Part shown: positions 26,660 to 33,783 of the stretch, piece after piece
Layout: every line of letters starts with the position of its first letter
Numbering within the stretch: position 1 is the first letter of the stretch
From: Erythrobacter sp.
GTDB lineage: Bacteria; Pseudomonadota; Alphaproteobacteria; Sphingomonadales; Sphingomonadaceae
Direction of reading: 5' to 3'
Length of the DNA stretch: 34,913 bases
NCBI GenBank assembly: GCA_029937545.1
Contig: JAPYPR010000019.1
Coordinates: 1 to 34,913, forward strand
Position numbers and translations under genes: made by a program
The notes under the pieces: generated by a model
Told to the model about the DNA's origin: nothing
Databases searched by the model: none
Seen by the model: only the letters and a program-made list of their open reading frames with translations

Positions 26660-27928
26660 ATGACCGACCAGAAACTCGACCCCCAGATCCACGTTCACGA
26701 ACTCGGCAGCCGCGCCCGCGAGGCATCGCGCAAGCTGGCGATTGCCGGAACGGACCAGAAGAATCTCGCCCTGCGCGAGGCAGCCAAGGCGCTGCGTTCG
26801 CGCATGGCGGAACTGCTCGAAGCGAACGGCAAGGATGTCGACAGCGTGGCGGGCAGCAAGCCCGAAAGCTTCATCGACCGCCTGCGCCTGACCGAAGACC
26901 GCGTCGAAGGCATGGCCTCTGCTCTTGAGGAAATCGCCGATCTCGTTGATCCCGTCGGCCGCGTGCTGGCAACCTTCGATCGCCCGAACGGCCTGGAGAT
27001 CCAGCGTGTTGCGGTGCCTATCGGCGTCATCGGTATGATCTACGAAAGCCGCCCGAATGTCGGCGCGGATGCGAGCGCCCTGTGCCTGAAGAGTGGCAAT
27101 GCAGTGATCCTGCGCGGTGGTTCGGAAAGCCGCCATTCGACCCGGGTGATCGTCGAATGCATGCAGGCCGGCCTCAAGGCTGCCGACCTTCCCGGCGATG
27201 CGGTGCAGACCATCCAGACCACCGATCGCGCCGCCGTCGCGGCGCTGCTCGAAGCGGTCGAGCATGTCGATCTCGTCATCCCGCGCGGCGGGCGCGGTCT
27301 CGTCGAGCTGGTGCGCGACAAGGCGAAGGTCCCCACCCTTCTCCACCTCGACGGCAACTGCCACAGCTATGTCCACGAAGCCGCCGATCTCGACAAGGCG
27401 GCCGAAGTGATCCGTAATGCCAAACTGCGCCGCACCGGCGTGTGCGGGGCCACCGAAAGCGTGGTGGTCGATAAGGCCGTGGCGCAGGATTTCATTCCGC
27501 GTCTCGCTGAGATCATGGCCAATGACTGCGAATTGCGCGGCGACGAAACTGCCGTATCGATCGATGGCCGCATTGCGCCTGCCACCGATGAGGACTGGGG
27601 CACCGAATATCTCGAACCCATCGCCTCGGTGAAGGTGGTGGACGGCATCGACGATGCGATCGAGTGGGTCTCGACCTACAGCTCGCACCATACCGATGCC
27701 ATCATGACCGAGGACGATGCCGCGGCGAAGCGCTTCATGGACAGCATCGACAGCGCCATCGTTATGCGCAACGCCTCGACCCAGTTCGCCGATGGCGGCG
27801 AATTCGGCATGGGCGCGGAGATCGGCATCGCGACCGGCAAGATGCACGCCCGCGGGCCGGTCGGGCTGGAGCAGCTGTGCAGCTTCAAATATCTCGTCCA
27901 TGGCGACGGGCAGACGCGGCCTGCCTGA
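26660..27928 (+). CDS. proA: Gamma-glutamyl phosphate reductase
   Basis: ProA reduces glutamyl-5-phosphate to glutamate semialdehyde with NADPH, the second step of proline synthesis. The 422-residue product is full length. Family stretches are [40 protein letters not shown], and the catalytic cysteine C262 in [26 protein letters not shown] and the [10 protein letters not shown] end complete the pattern. The ATG at 26660 was chosen because the upstream extension overlaps proC and is not family-like; its ribosome-binding site is weak. It forms a unit with proC. Confidence 0.97.
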   Translation: MTDQKLDPQIHVHELGSRAREASRKLAIAGTDQKNLALREAAKALRSRMAELLEANGKDVDSVAGSKPESFIDRLRLTEDRVEGMASALEEIADLVDPVGRVLATFDRPNGLEIQRVAVPIGVIGMIYESRPNVGADASALCLKSGNAVILRGGSESRHSTRVIVECMQAGLKAADLPGDAVQTIQTTDRAAVAALLEAVEHVDLVIPRGGRGLVELVRDKAKVPTLLHLDGNCHSYVHEAADLDKAAEVIRNAKLRRTGVCGATESVVVDKAVAQDFIPRLAEIMANDCELRGDETAVSIDGRIAPATDEDWGTEYLEPIASVKVVDGIDDAIEWVSTYSSHHTDAIMTEDDAAAKRFMDSIDSAIVMRNASTQFADGGEFGMGAEIGIATGKMHARGPVGLEQLCSFKYLVHGDGQTRPA

Positions 27929-27951
27929 TCCGGCCATCACCAGGCGTTAAC

Positions 27952-28008
27952 TATACTGTAAATCCTCCAAGCTAGATCGTTTACCGATCTGGTTTTGGGG
28001 GATTTACA
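27952..28008 (+). promoter_or_regulatory. Structured leader / inverted repeat covering the mcp ribosome-binding site
   Basis: Positions 27957-27968 (TGTAAATCCTCC) can pair with 27997-28008 (GGGGGATTTACA) over 12 base pairs with one G-U. Nested inside is a second stem, AGATCG 27974-27979 with CGATCT 27985-27990. The right arm contains the GGGGGA ribosome-binding site of the chemoreceptor gene (ATG at 28012), so the folded RNA would hide it. A TATACT -10-like hexamer is at 27952-27957. The inner stem followed by GGTTTT could also act as a weak terminator for proA. Confidence 0.6.
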
Positions 28009-28011
28009 AAC

Positions 28012-29352
28012 ATGCAGCAAATCCAATCGGACAGCGGCAAGATCGATGTCGGTGAGCGGCTGAAGTATTTCGATATCGGGCCGGCAGAAAAGCAGCTCAT
28101 CGCGCGCATCTGGGCCGAAGCCGAACCGCATCTCGACTGGATCATGGCACCGATGGGGGAGCAACTCACGGCTCAGGTCCGCGATGGCGACCTGCCGCCC
28201 GATTTCGACATTGCCGCCACGCTGGAGGCGATGCGTAAGTGCATGATCGTACATTTCGGCCGCACGATCGACGATACCTGGATGAAGGTCGCCGCCGGTC
28301 TGGGCAACTGGATCACCGAGAACAAGGCGGATCCCTATCGCGTGATCGCCCTGATGCACCTCTCATTCAACCGGGTGAAAACTCTCGCGGTCGAGAATGC
28401 CGCCGATGCGGACGAGCGGGCCGCAAGATTGACCGTCCTCGGCGCAATCAATCACATGGCTTGCGAACTCGCCGTCGCCCGCGTCAATCGCATCGCCCGC
28501 TACAAGGAGGCCGATCGCCGCAAGGAAATCGCCGAGCGTTTCCGCACGACCATCGCCGAACTCGTCGGCCACGCCAACAAGCGCGGCAGCGCGGTGAGCA
28601 AGCTGGCCCAGCGCGCCCGCCGCTCCACCGCCTCCATGGCCACCAACGCCGCCGAGATCGCCGCTGCGGCCGAACAGTCCGCCAATGTGATGGGCAACGC
28701 CGCGCAGGAATCCGCCACCCTGGTCGAGAGCATCGACACCACCCGCCGTTCGGTCGGCGAGATCAGCCGGGTCAGCACCGATGCCGCGCGCGAGGCGGAT
28801 GCGGCCGGCGAGGTCATCAACGCGCTCAACCAGCACACCACCGAAATCCAGAGCGTCGTCGGCATGATCCGCCAGGTCGCCGACCTTACCCGCATGCTCG
28901 CCCTCAACGCCACCATCGAGGCGGCGCATGCCGGCGAGGCGGGCCGCGGCTTCGCAGTTGTCGCGGAAGAGGTGAAGTCGCTCGCCAGGCAAACCGAGGT
29001 CGCCACCGACGAGATCGTCCGCCAGGTGGAGGGCATCCAGTCTTCCGGCGGGCGCACGGTCCAGGCCAACCTTGCCATCGCGCAGAGCATCGGCCAGGTC
29101 TCGCAGACCACCTCCAGCTTCGAGCGCACGATGGAGGCGCAGTCGGGCCAGGTCACCACCATCGCCAGCATGATCGACGAGACCGCCATGACCGCGCGCA
29201 CCATGGCCGAGACCATCGCCGCCGTCAGCGCCTCTGCACAGGAAATCGACGAGAAGGCCGTGCGGGCGGAGGACATGTTCGCCACGATCACCGGCGAACT
29301 GAACGAGCTCGAGGTGGCGGTGATCGACTTCCTCGGCGACATCGCGGCGTAG
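28012..29352 (+). CDS. Soluble chemoreceptor with globin-like sensor domain
   Basis: This 446-residue methyl-accepting protein has no membrane helix. Residues about 10-170 resemble a globin-coupled sensor/protoglobin domain ([20 protein letters not shown], long helices). Residues about 190-440 form the coiled-coil signalling domain with the conserved tip [20 protein letters not shown] followed by [17 protein letters not shown]. HemAT-type proteins sense oxygen through a heme whose proximal histidine sits before a VxxGL-type turn. Here that position appears to be Thr/Trp ([10 protein letters not shown], 89-98), with H81 and H116 as the nearest histidines, so heme binding is uncertain. No che genes are nearby. 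The start has GGGGGA nine bases upstream, in a stem. Confidence 0.85.
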   Translation: MQQIQSDSGKIDVGERLKYFDIGPAEKQLIARIWAEAEPHLDWIMAPMGEQLTAQVRDGDLPPDFDIAATLEAMRKCMIVHFGRTIDDTWMKVAAGLGNWITENKADPYRVIALMHLSFNRVKTLAVENAADADERAARLTVLGAINHMACELAVARVNRIARYKEADRRKEIAERFRTTIAELVGHANKRGSAVSKLAQRARRSTASMATNAAEIAAAAEQSANVMGNAAQESATLVESIDTTRRSVGEISRVSTDAAREADAAGEVINALNQHTTEIQSVVGMIRQVADLTRMLALNATIEAAHAGEAGRGFAVVAEEVKSLARQTEVATDEIVRQVEGIQSSGGRTVQANLAIAQSIGQVSQTTSSFERTMEAQSGQVTTIASMIDETAMTARTMAETIAAVSASAQEIDEKAVRAEDMFATITGELNELEVAVIDFLGDIAA

Positions 29353-29682
29353 TTTTCCTTAGACCCTCAAACGCCGGGCGCCGCACATCCGTGCGGCTTG
29401 GCTTCCTCGCATAAGCTCGGGCGGCCGGTCGCCCTTGCCTAGCCTGCGGCTCGGTTCTCTGGGAGACGAGAGGTTGGCGCTGGATCCGGGCCGGCGGAGG
29501 CCCGGCAAGCGCGACCGCGCGCCCGCAGGGGCCCGTAGCGAAGCGGAGGAACAGCCCCGAGGATGCACCGACGGATGTCGGTGCGAAACACAAAAAACTC
29601 CCTCCCCCGACCGGGATCGGGTTTCCATCGGGGTCTCGCCTATAATTTTCCTACTCCCCCGAAATCTGCTTCACGCTCGCGG
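29353..29682. other. 330-bp GC-rich, hairpin-rich intergenic region (possible dispersed repeat)
   Basis: No gene with family support. It holds a 7-bp stem (GCCGCAC 29380-29386, GTGCGGC 29391-29397) 28 bases past the chemoreceptor stop, which may terminate that gene. It also holds a GGGCC/GGCCC stem around 29488-29503 and a perfect 8-bp stem with GGAT loop (GCACCGAC 29565-29572, GTCGGTGC 29577-29584). A TATAAT hexamer at 29641-29646 could be the -10 of the next gene, but no good -35 is 17 bases upstream. The dense small stems resemble extragenic repeat elements. Confidence 0.45.
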
Positions 29683-30534
29683 ATGACCCGACGCGCAGAC
29701 CCCCGCGAGACCCGCCTCCCCGTTCCGGCAGGCGAGCTTCCCGCCTTCACCCCCGTCCCCCGCCAGACCAACCGCCACGACGGCTGGACCGACGACCGCC
29801 AGCGCCGCTTCATCGAGGCGCTCGCCGATACGGGCAGCGTCGAGACCGCCTGCCGTGCGGTCAACATGAGCACGGTCGGCGCCTATTACCTGCGCCGCCA
29901 GAAAGGCGCGGAAAGCTTCCGCAAGGCCTGGGCCGCGGCGCTCGAACTCGGCGTGCAGCGGATCGAGGACGTCGCGATGGACCGCGCGCTCAACGGCGTG
30001 GAGGTGCCGGTCTACTCTTACGGCAAGCTGGTCGGCAGCCGCACCTCCTATAACGACCGCCTGCTGATGTTCATGCTCCGCAACCGCGCGCCCGAGCGCT
30101 TCACCGAAGGCCGGGCAAAGGGCCTCAACGCGATCGGCAAGATGGACCTCGACCGGCTGAAGAAGCAGTGGCGCAAGGAGTGGGAGGCCGAACGCGCCGC
30201 CGCCGCCACGGCGGAGGAGGACGCGCATGCCGAAGCGATCAATGCGATGCTCTCCAAGATGCGCGAACGCCGCCTCGCTTTGATGAGCCCCCGCACCCGC
30301 GCCGCCTACGAGGAATATTGCCGCCTCTCGGACGAGGACGAAGAAGCCGGCTACCGTTGCTGGGACGACCCGGAGCACGAGAACTATGTCGACGCCAACG
30401 CCGACTGGGGCGAGGGCGAGGGCGAGGACGAGCCGACCGCCCTACCCCCACCCGACTGGCGCAAACGCGAGGTGGAGGAGAGCGAGGACGACCCACCGAG
30501 AGTGCGGCGGTTGAAGGATGAGGGGTGGGATTGA
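29683..30534 (+). CDS. Hypothetical protein with HTH region, terminase small-subunit-like
   Basis: This 283-residue protein has an N-terminal part (about 30-120) with a probable helix-turn-helix (RQRRFIEALADTGSVETACR, then MSTVGAYYLRRQKG). It resembles the DNA-binding portion of phage terminase small subunits or similar HTH proteins. A long charged helix (KKQWRKEWEAERAAA) and a very acidic tail (GEGEGEDEP) follow. No other phage genes are present, so a terminase role is unlikely and regulation is only a guess. The ATG at 29683 was chosen at the onset of the compositionally regular protein; an upstream ATG at 29563 would run through the hairpin region. Upstream Shine-Dalgarno is weak. Confidence 0.65.
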   Translation: MTRRADPRETRLPVPAGELPAFTPVPRQTNRHDGWTDDRQRRFIEALADTGSVETACRAVNMSTVGAYYLRRQKGAESFRKAWAAALELGVQRIEDVAMDRALNGVEVPVYSYGKLVGSRTSYNDRLLMFMLRNRAPERFTEGRAKGLNAIGKMDLDRLKKQWRKEWEAERAAAATAEEDAHAEAINAMLSKMRERRLALMSPRTRAAYEEYCRLSDEDEEAGYRCWDDPEHENYVDANADWGEGEGEDEPTALPPPDWRKREVEESEDDPPRVRRLKDEGWD

Positions 30535-30622
30535 GCAGAAATAGGTAGCCGACTGCGTAGTCCTACGAAGGCACCTCGCAATCAATTCTCGCTACATCGG
30601 CCCTACTTCGCGAAGGGAGCAC

Positions 30623-31126
30623 ATGAGTTCGCGCATTTTCGATCAGGCTTTGCGCCTCGTTGCTGCCGATATCCAGGAGGCGAGCCGCAAGCTACAAGCG
30701 CTTGCGGCAGCGCCTCGCTTCGCGGGGCGCAAAGTGTACGATCTCGACACAATCAGGGTACATGCCGCCACTCTCGCGACCCTCGCTCGCAGGAAACACC
30801 ATGCCCGGCGGGTGCGAGAGGAACTGATCCCCAGCGCGAATTTCGGCGAACCCGCCTGGGACCTCTTGCTGGACCTCTTCGCCCATTCGATCGAGGGGAA
30901 GGAGATTCAGAAAAGCTCTGCCCAGATCGCGGCGCATTGCCCCCCCACAACGGCCCTGCGCTATATCAGTTCGCTTGTGGAAGAGGGCATGATCTCTGAA
31001 CCCAGGTCGGAAACCGACGGCAGAATGGTGCACCTTGGCTTAACTGATGCAGCCTTGGTCAGCGTTGGCTCGTATCTGATGAACATCGGAGGCTTGGGCG
31101 CGGAAGATGATGAGTCCGCGCACTGA
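30623..31126 (+). CDS. Winged-helix (MarR-like) regulator
   Basis: This 167-residue protein has an N-terminal helical segment (about 1-70) and a winged-helix domain (about 75-155). The markers are EPAWDLLLDLFAHSIEGK, SSAQIAAHCPPTTALRYISS as the recognition helix, and LVEEGMISEPRSETDGRMVH with the wing. This form, related to MarR-type regulators, is common in sphingomonads; the ligand and target are unknown. The ATG has GAAGGGAG three to five bases upstream. The stop at 31126 is 40 bases from the left end of the IS element, which may have inserted in the downstream gap. Confidence 0.75.
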   Translation: MSSRIFDQALRLVAADIQEASRKLQALAAAPRFAGRKVYDLDTIRVHAATLATLARRKHHARRVREELIPSANFGEPAWDLLLDLFAHSIEGKEIQKSSAQIAAHCPPTTALRYISSLVEEGMISEPRSETDGRMVHLGLTDAALVSVGSYLMNIGGLGAEDDESAH

Positions 31127-31166
31127 TCTGGCTCCTGCCAGATTTTCTCTGGGACGCTTAATGTTT

Positions 31167-31190
31167 CCCGTTTATCCCCTTGACGCATGT
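31167..31190 (+). repeat. Left 24-bp terminal inverted repeat
   Basis: This repeat is identical over 24 of 24 bases to the reverse complement of 33570-33593. It contains TTGACG (31180-31185), which serves as the -35 of the transposase promoter. Confidence 0.95.
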
Positions 31191-31210
31191 ATCGAGTTCA
31201 GCTATATAAT
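31180..31210 (+). promoter_or_regulatory. Promoter of the transposase gene, partly inside the inverted repeat
   Basis: TTGACG at 31180-31185, inside the terminal repeat, is followed after 17 bases by TATATA (31203-31208), overlapping TATAAT (31205-31210). The predicted RNA start falls at or just after the ATGs at 31209/31215, so the transcript would be nearly leaderless. Confidence 0.55.
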
Positions 31211-31214
31211 GGGC

Positions 31215-32120
31215 ATGACAAAGAGTCCATCCGCCTCCCCTGAATTCTCGGTTCGCGAATTCTTCCAGCGCTTCAATTCAGAGCAAGCCTGCCTCGATCA
31301 CATCATGGATGTGCGTTTCGGGGGTACCCGCTTTGATTGCATGTCATGCGGAACTGTTGGCGCTACCCATCACAAGCTGGAAAAGCGCCGCACCTATGTT
31401 GCGGCTTGCTGTGGCCACCACGTAAACCCAACCGCCGGAACCATTCTGCACAACACCCGCACGCCGCTGGTTAGCTGGTTTTTCGCAATGTATATGTTTT
31501 GCACCACCCGCCACGGTGTGAGCGGCAAGGAACTGCAACGCCAGCTTGGGGTGACGTATAAGACTGCCTATCGCATCGGCCAGCAAATCCGCGATCTGAT
31601 GAGCAAGGCGCAGACGTTTGAAGCGCTGCTGTCCGGCCATGTTGAACTTGATGAGGCATATGACGGCGGTCGCCGCTCTGGCGGTAAGCGTGGGCGCGGC
31701 GCACCGGACAAGACGATTGTTATGGGCCTTGCAGAGCGCAATGGCCGAGTTCGCGCCCGTATCGTCCCCAACGTCAAGAAAGACACTCTGCGTGGCGTTG
31801 TGCTGGACAACGTAGCGGAAGGCACAACCGTCTCCACAGACGAACTCTACAGCTACAACTTACTCACTGGTGACGGTTATGAGCATGGCGTGGTGAAGCA
31901 CGGTAAGAAAGAATACGCCTACTACGATTACCGCCGCGATGAGACGTTCCACGTCAACACGGTGGAAGGTTTCTGGCGTCTGTTTAAGGCTTCGGTGCGG
32001 TCAACCCATATCCAAATCAGCGGCAAGCACATGCAGCGCTATCTGGATGAATTCACTTTCCGCGCGAACCATCGCAATCGGGTAAACGGGATGTTTGACC
32101 TTCTGGTGGGGGCGCTGTGA
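31215..32120 (+). CDS. IS1595 family transposase
   Basis: This 301-residue transposase has an N-terminal zinc ribbon (C42xxC45, C65/C66) and an HTH-like helix region (VSGKELQRQLGVTYKTAYRI, 102-121). The catalytic core carries D146 in ELDEAYDGG, D209 in STDELYSYN, and N248/E251 in HVNTVEGFW, the DDN/E pattern of the IS1595 (ISXO2-like) family. It is full length with no frameshift, so the element may be mobile. An ATG at 31209 (two codons earlier) is an alternative start. The 3' end overlaps the last cargo gene on the other strand by 68 bases. Confidence 0.93.
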   Translation: MTKSPSASPEFSVREFFQRFNSEQACLDHIMDVRFGGTRFDCMSCGTVGATHHKLEKRRTYVAACCGHHVNPTAGTILHNTRTPLVSWFFAMYMFCTTRHGVSGKELQRQLGVTYKTAYRIGQQIRDLMSKAQTFEALLSGHVELDEAYDGGRRSGGKRGRGAPDKTIVMGLAERNGRVRARIVPNVKKDTLRGVVLDNVAEGTTVSTDELYSYNLLTGDGYEHGVVKHGKKEYAYYDYRRDETFHVNTVEGFWRLFKASVRSTHIQISGKHMQRYLDEFTFRANHRNRVNGMFDLLVGAL

Positions 32121-32241
32121 GCGTCCCCATTAAGGCGTCGAATTGAGCGCGATGAGCGGGGCCAATACCATCGGCTTCCGCTTGTGCGGCGAAGTCGTCT
32201 AATCGATTAGAGGCAAGCGCTTCTGCGAGAGTAATCTTCAT
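32053..32241 (-). CDS. Small cargo protein of unknown function
   Basis: This 62-residue protein begins MKITLAEALASNRLDDFAAQ and ends in a polar tail (GQTSRLPDCDGSRGK). It is predicted helical in its first half. Its ATG overlaps the stop of the 257-residue cargo gene by four bases (ATGA), which argues that it is translated as the third gene of the operon. The last 68 bases overlap the transposase gene end, antisense. I recall similar short ORFs beside other IS1595 transposases but cannot verify it. An antitoxin-like or transposition-accessory role is speculation. Confidence 0.5.
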   Translation of the reverse strand: MKITLAEALASNRLDDFAAQAEADGIGPAHRAQFDALMGTLTAPPPEGQTSRLPDCDGSRGK

Positions 32242-33011
32242 GCCGCCTCCGCTACGATGCGGCGCAATTCATCTTGCCCGACATCATCTTCAATAACCTC
32301 AGCTTCTTGCGAAATCAGTGGAAGCCACTTGCCCATGTCATTTATGCTATCAACCACGGCAACCGGAATAGCGTTCGGTCCGAGGCGGCGTATGTCGCTA
32401 AATTTGCTTTTTGCAGAGACAACCGAAGTCCACTGCGGAGATACCACGTCAAAGAGAACTCGGCGCTTTCCTTGCGTCACCTGGGCCGCGAACGGCCAAT
32501 CAATGTTAGACGCTCCAGAAAGCCTTAGTTCTCTTTCAACGCTATCGTTACCAAACGTGTCTCTCAGCTTTTGAAACAGTGCTGCCCCAATCTCTTGCTC
32601 GCCAGCTTCTGGTAGCGAGTGGAAAGCCTTCACCGCCGCGCGATGTGAAGCATACGCAACGCGTCTAATCGCAGTGGCGATTTGGCGCTCGTTCGCAAAC
32701 ATCTGAAACTCATGATTGTCAGCATAATCCACGCCGACTTGCTTTTTTATGCGTCCAGCGTGAGCCCCAAAAGAGCGCTGTGCTTCATAGCCTTCCGCTT
32801 CACGCCAACCGAGGCCGAAGTCCGACACGTTATAGCCACCTTTGCTTGGTGTAACTTTGACCCCCACTGCAGTCCCGGAAGGGTAAACCAGTGGAACTGT
32901 GATAAGATACGAATTGCCCCATTCAGAAGCTCGCACAAGGCTGTCCACAGCGCGGCGCACACCCGCATCGCGGATGTCTTCGCTACCGATCGGTTCAAAA
33001 GCCATGTTCAT
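32238..33011 (-). CDS. Cargo protein, DUF1828-like
   Basis: This protein has about 257 residues. The N-terminal half (about 30-80: LITVPLVYPSGTAVGVKV, then GGYNVSDFGLGWREAEG) resembles the DUF1828 pattern of a beta strand with the VSDFG/LSDxG turn. The C-terminal half (about 165-250: NIDWPFAAQVTQGKRRVLFD, then SKFSDIRRLG) resembles the DUF1829-type partner fold, possibly nuclease-like. Both assignments are from memory of the families. The ATG at 33011 is chosen because it overlaps the upstream gene stop as ATGA; earlier (33032) and later (33005) starts exist. It is part of the IS-borne operon. Function unknown. Confidence 0.6.
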   Translation of the reverse strand: MNMAFEPIGSEDIRDAGVRRAVDSLVRASEWGNSYLITVPLVYPSGTAVGVKVTPSKGGYNVSDFGLGWREAEGYEAQRSFGAHAGRIKKQVGVDYADNHEFQMFANERQIATAIRRVAYASHRAAVKAFHSLPEAGEQEIGAALFQKLRDTFGNDSVERELRLSGASNIDWPFAAQVTQGKRRVLFDVVSPQWTSVVSAKSKFSDIRRLGPNAIPVAVVDSINDMGKWLPLISQEAEVIEDDVGQDELRRIVAEAA

Positions 33012-33529
33012 TCGAACAAATCCTCGGGCCACGGGGAAGGCAAAATCGCCGTATTCGTGATTCTAAACAGCTTACCGACTCCGTCAAGGAGTTCCTTAAA
33101 TGACTGATAATCAGGAGAGATTTCTTCTGCTATTGGCAGCGCCTTGAGCGGCGCGTTGTTTTTCTTCGTCCAATTCAGACTGAACGCGTGAAGGTGAGTT
33201 CCAGTAACTTCGCCAATCAAGTCTGGCGGAGTATTGGGATGATCATTCTGGTGCGGCGTTAGAGGTCGCCAATCAATCCGACACAAGCGGACCGCATCGC
33301 GCCGGCTGTCGGTGGGAAGATATATCAAGCTGAAGCTGACGTATTTGTTACGAAGCTCCAAGCGCACCCTACCAACTAGCTCTAAGCCTTGAAAAACTCG
33401 CCCACCCATCTGCAAAGTGGCGACTAAACGCTGCTGGTCATCTTTTGAGTCTTTATGCTGGTCAACCCAAGTCGGGGTTCCTGCGACTAGCTTGTCGGCC
33501 TCGACAAGAGTTTTGAACGGCGTTGGCAT
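33008..33529 (-). CDS. Cargo protein of unknown function, first gene of the operon
   Basis: This 173-residue soluble protein is predicted to be mainly beta in its first two-thirds (VFQGLELVGRVRLELRNKYV, FSLIYLP, RLCRIDWRPLTPHQN) and contains TGTHLHAFSLNW with an HxH pair. The overall look recalls DUF6978-type proteins, unverified. It is the first gene of the minus-strand cargo and its stop overlaps the DUF1828-like start (ATGA). GGGG directly abuts the ATG, and TATAAG (33542-33537) lies just upstream, so the mRNA may be leaderless. The palindrome ACGCT-TAT-AGCGT (33535-33547) at the start could be an operator. Confidence 0.55.
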   Translation of the reverse strand: MPTPFKTLVEADKLVAGTPTWVDQHKDSKDDQQRLVATLQMGGRVFQGLELVGRVRLELRNKYVSFSLIYLPTDSRRDAVRLCRIDWRPLTPHQNDHPNTPPDLIGEVTGTHLHAFSLNWTKKNNAPLKALPIAEEISPDYQSFKELLDGVGKLFRITNTAILPSPWPEDLFE

Positions 33530-33534
33530 CCCCG

Positions 33535-33547
33535 ACGCTTATAGCGT
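33535..33547. promoter_or_regulatory. Possible operator at the start of the cargo operon
   Basis: ACGCT TAT AGCGT is a 5-bp-arm inverted repeat centred 12 bases upstream of the first cargo ATG and overlaps the TATAAG -10-like hexamer. That position suits autorepression, as in toxin-antitoxin operons. Short palindromes also arise by chance. Confidence 0.3.
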
Positions 33548-33569
33548 AGTTTCCCCTTTGGCGAGTCAC

Positions 33570-33593
33570 ACATGCGTCAAGGGGATAAACGGG
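33570..33593 (-). repeat. Right 24-bp terminal inverted repeat
   Basis: Exact reverse complement of 31167-31190. The TTGACG inside points inward toward the cargo operon, but the hexamer 17 bases further (AGGGGA) is not a -10, so it probably does not drive the cargo from this spacing. Confidence 0.95.
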
Positions 33594-33783
33594 TACGATG
33601 AAGAGGATGACCGCCGCCACGCGCCGTTCCGCGATTGCTGACGCAATCGCTCCATGCGTCACGTGACGTCGAACGGGTTCCGCTGCGCGGACCCGCCGGC
33701 CGATGCTCGCGATGCGCTGGCGCGCACCGGATTTTAACTTGTCGCTTGGTTAGCCAAGCTCCGGCGCCAGGCGCCTTCGCTCG
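33594..33783. other. Palindrome-rich gap between the IS element and lepA
   Basis: No gene seen. It contains an 8-bp stem with TGAC loop (GCGATTGC 33631-33638, GCAATCGC 33643-33650) and the perfect 12-bp palindrome CGTCACGTGACG (33657-33668). It also contains a 6-bp stem (GCTTGG 33744-33749, CCAAGC 33754-33759) and a GGCGCC-A-GGCGCC pair near lepA. The stem at 33744-33759 lies 25 bases past the lepA stop and may be part of its terminator, but no T-run follows on the minus strand. Confidence 0.5.

Larger units (their letters stand above)
31167..33593. mobile_element. IS1595-family element with cargo genes
   Basis: A 2427-bp unit is bounded by perfect 24-bp inverted repeats: 31167-31190 (begins CCCGTTTATCCCC, ends GCATGT) and its exact reverse complement at 33570-33593. 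Inside, an IS1595-type transposase gene (plus strand) faces a three-gene operon (minus strand). By eye the cargo is poorer in GC than the flanking chromosome. The 8-bp target duplication expected for this family is not seen: the flanks are TAATGTTT (31159-31166) and TACGATGA (33594-33601). This implies mutation, rearrangement of one flank, or true ends slightly outside the perfect repeats. Some IS1595 subgroups are known to carry passenger genes. Confidence 0.9.

Noticed and set aside
26558..27940. 460-codon minus-strand reading frame
   Set aside because: It is antisense to proC-proA, which have full family motifs; high-GC antisense frames stay open by codon bias.
28239..29414. 391-codon plus-strand frame overlapping the chemoreceptor
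   Set aside because: Arg/Gly-rich out-of-frame shadow of the chemoreceptor gene.
29563..29682. Upstream start for the HTH hypothetical protein
   Set aside because: It runs through the hairpin region and has no supporting ribosome-binding site.
33594..33662. Continuation of the inverted repeat translated as PVYPLDACV in a minus-strand frame
   Set aside because: The shared peptide in two frames is just the translated terminal repeat, not a protein family.
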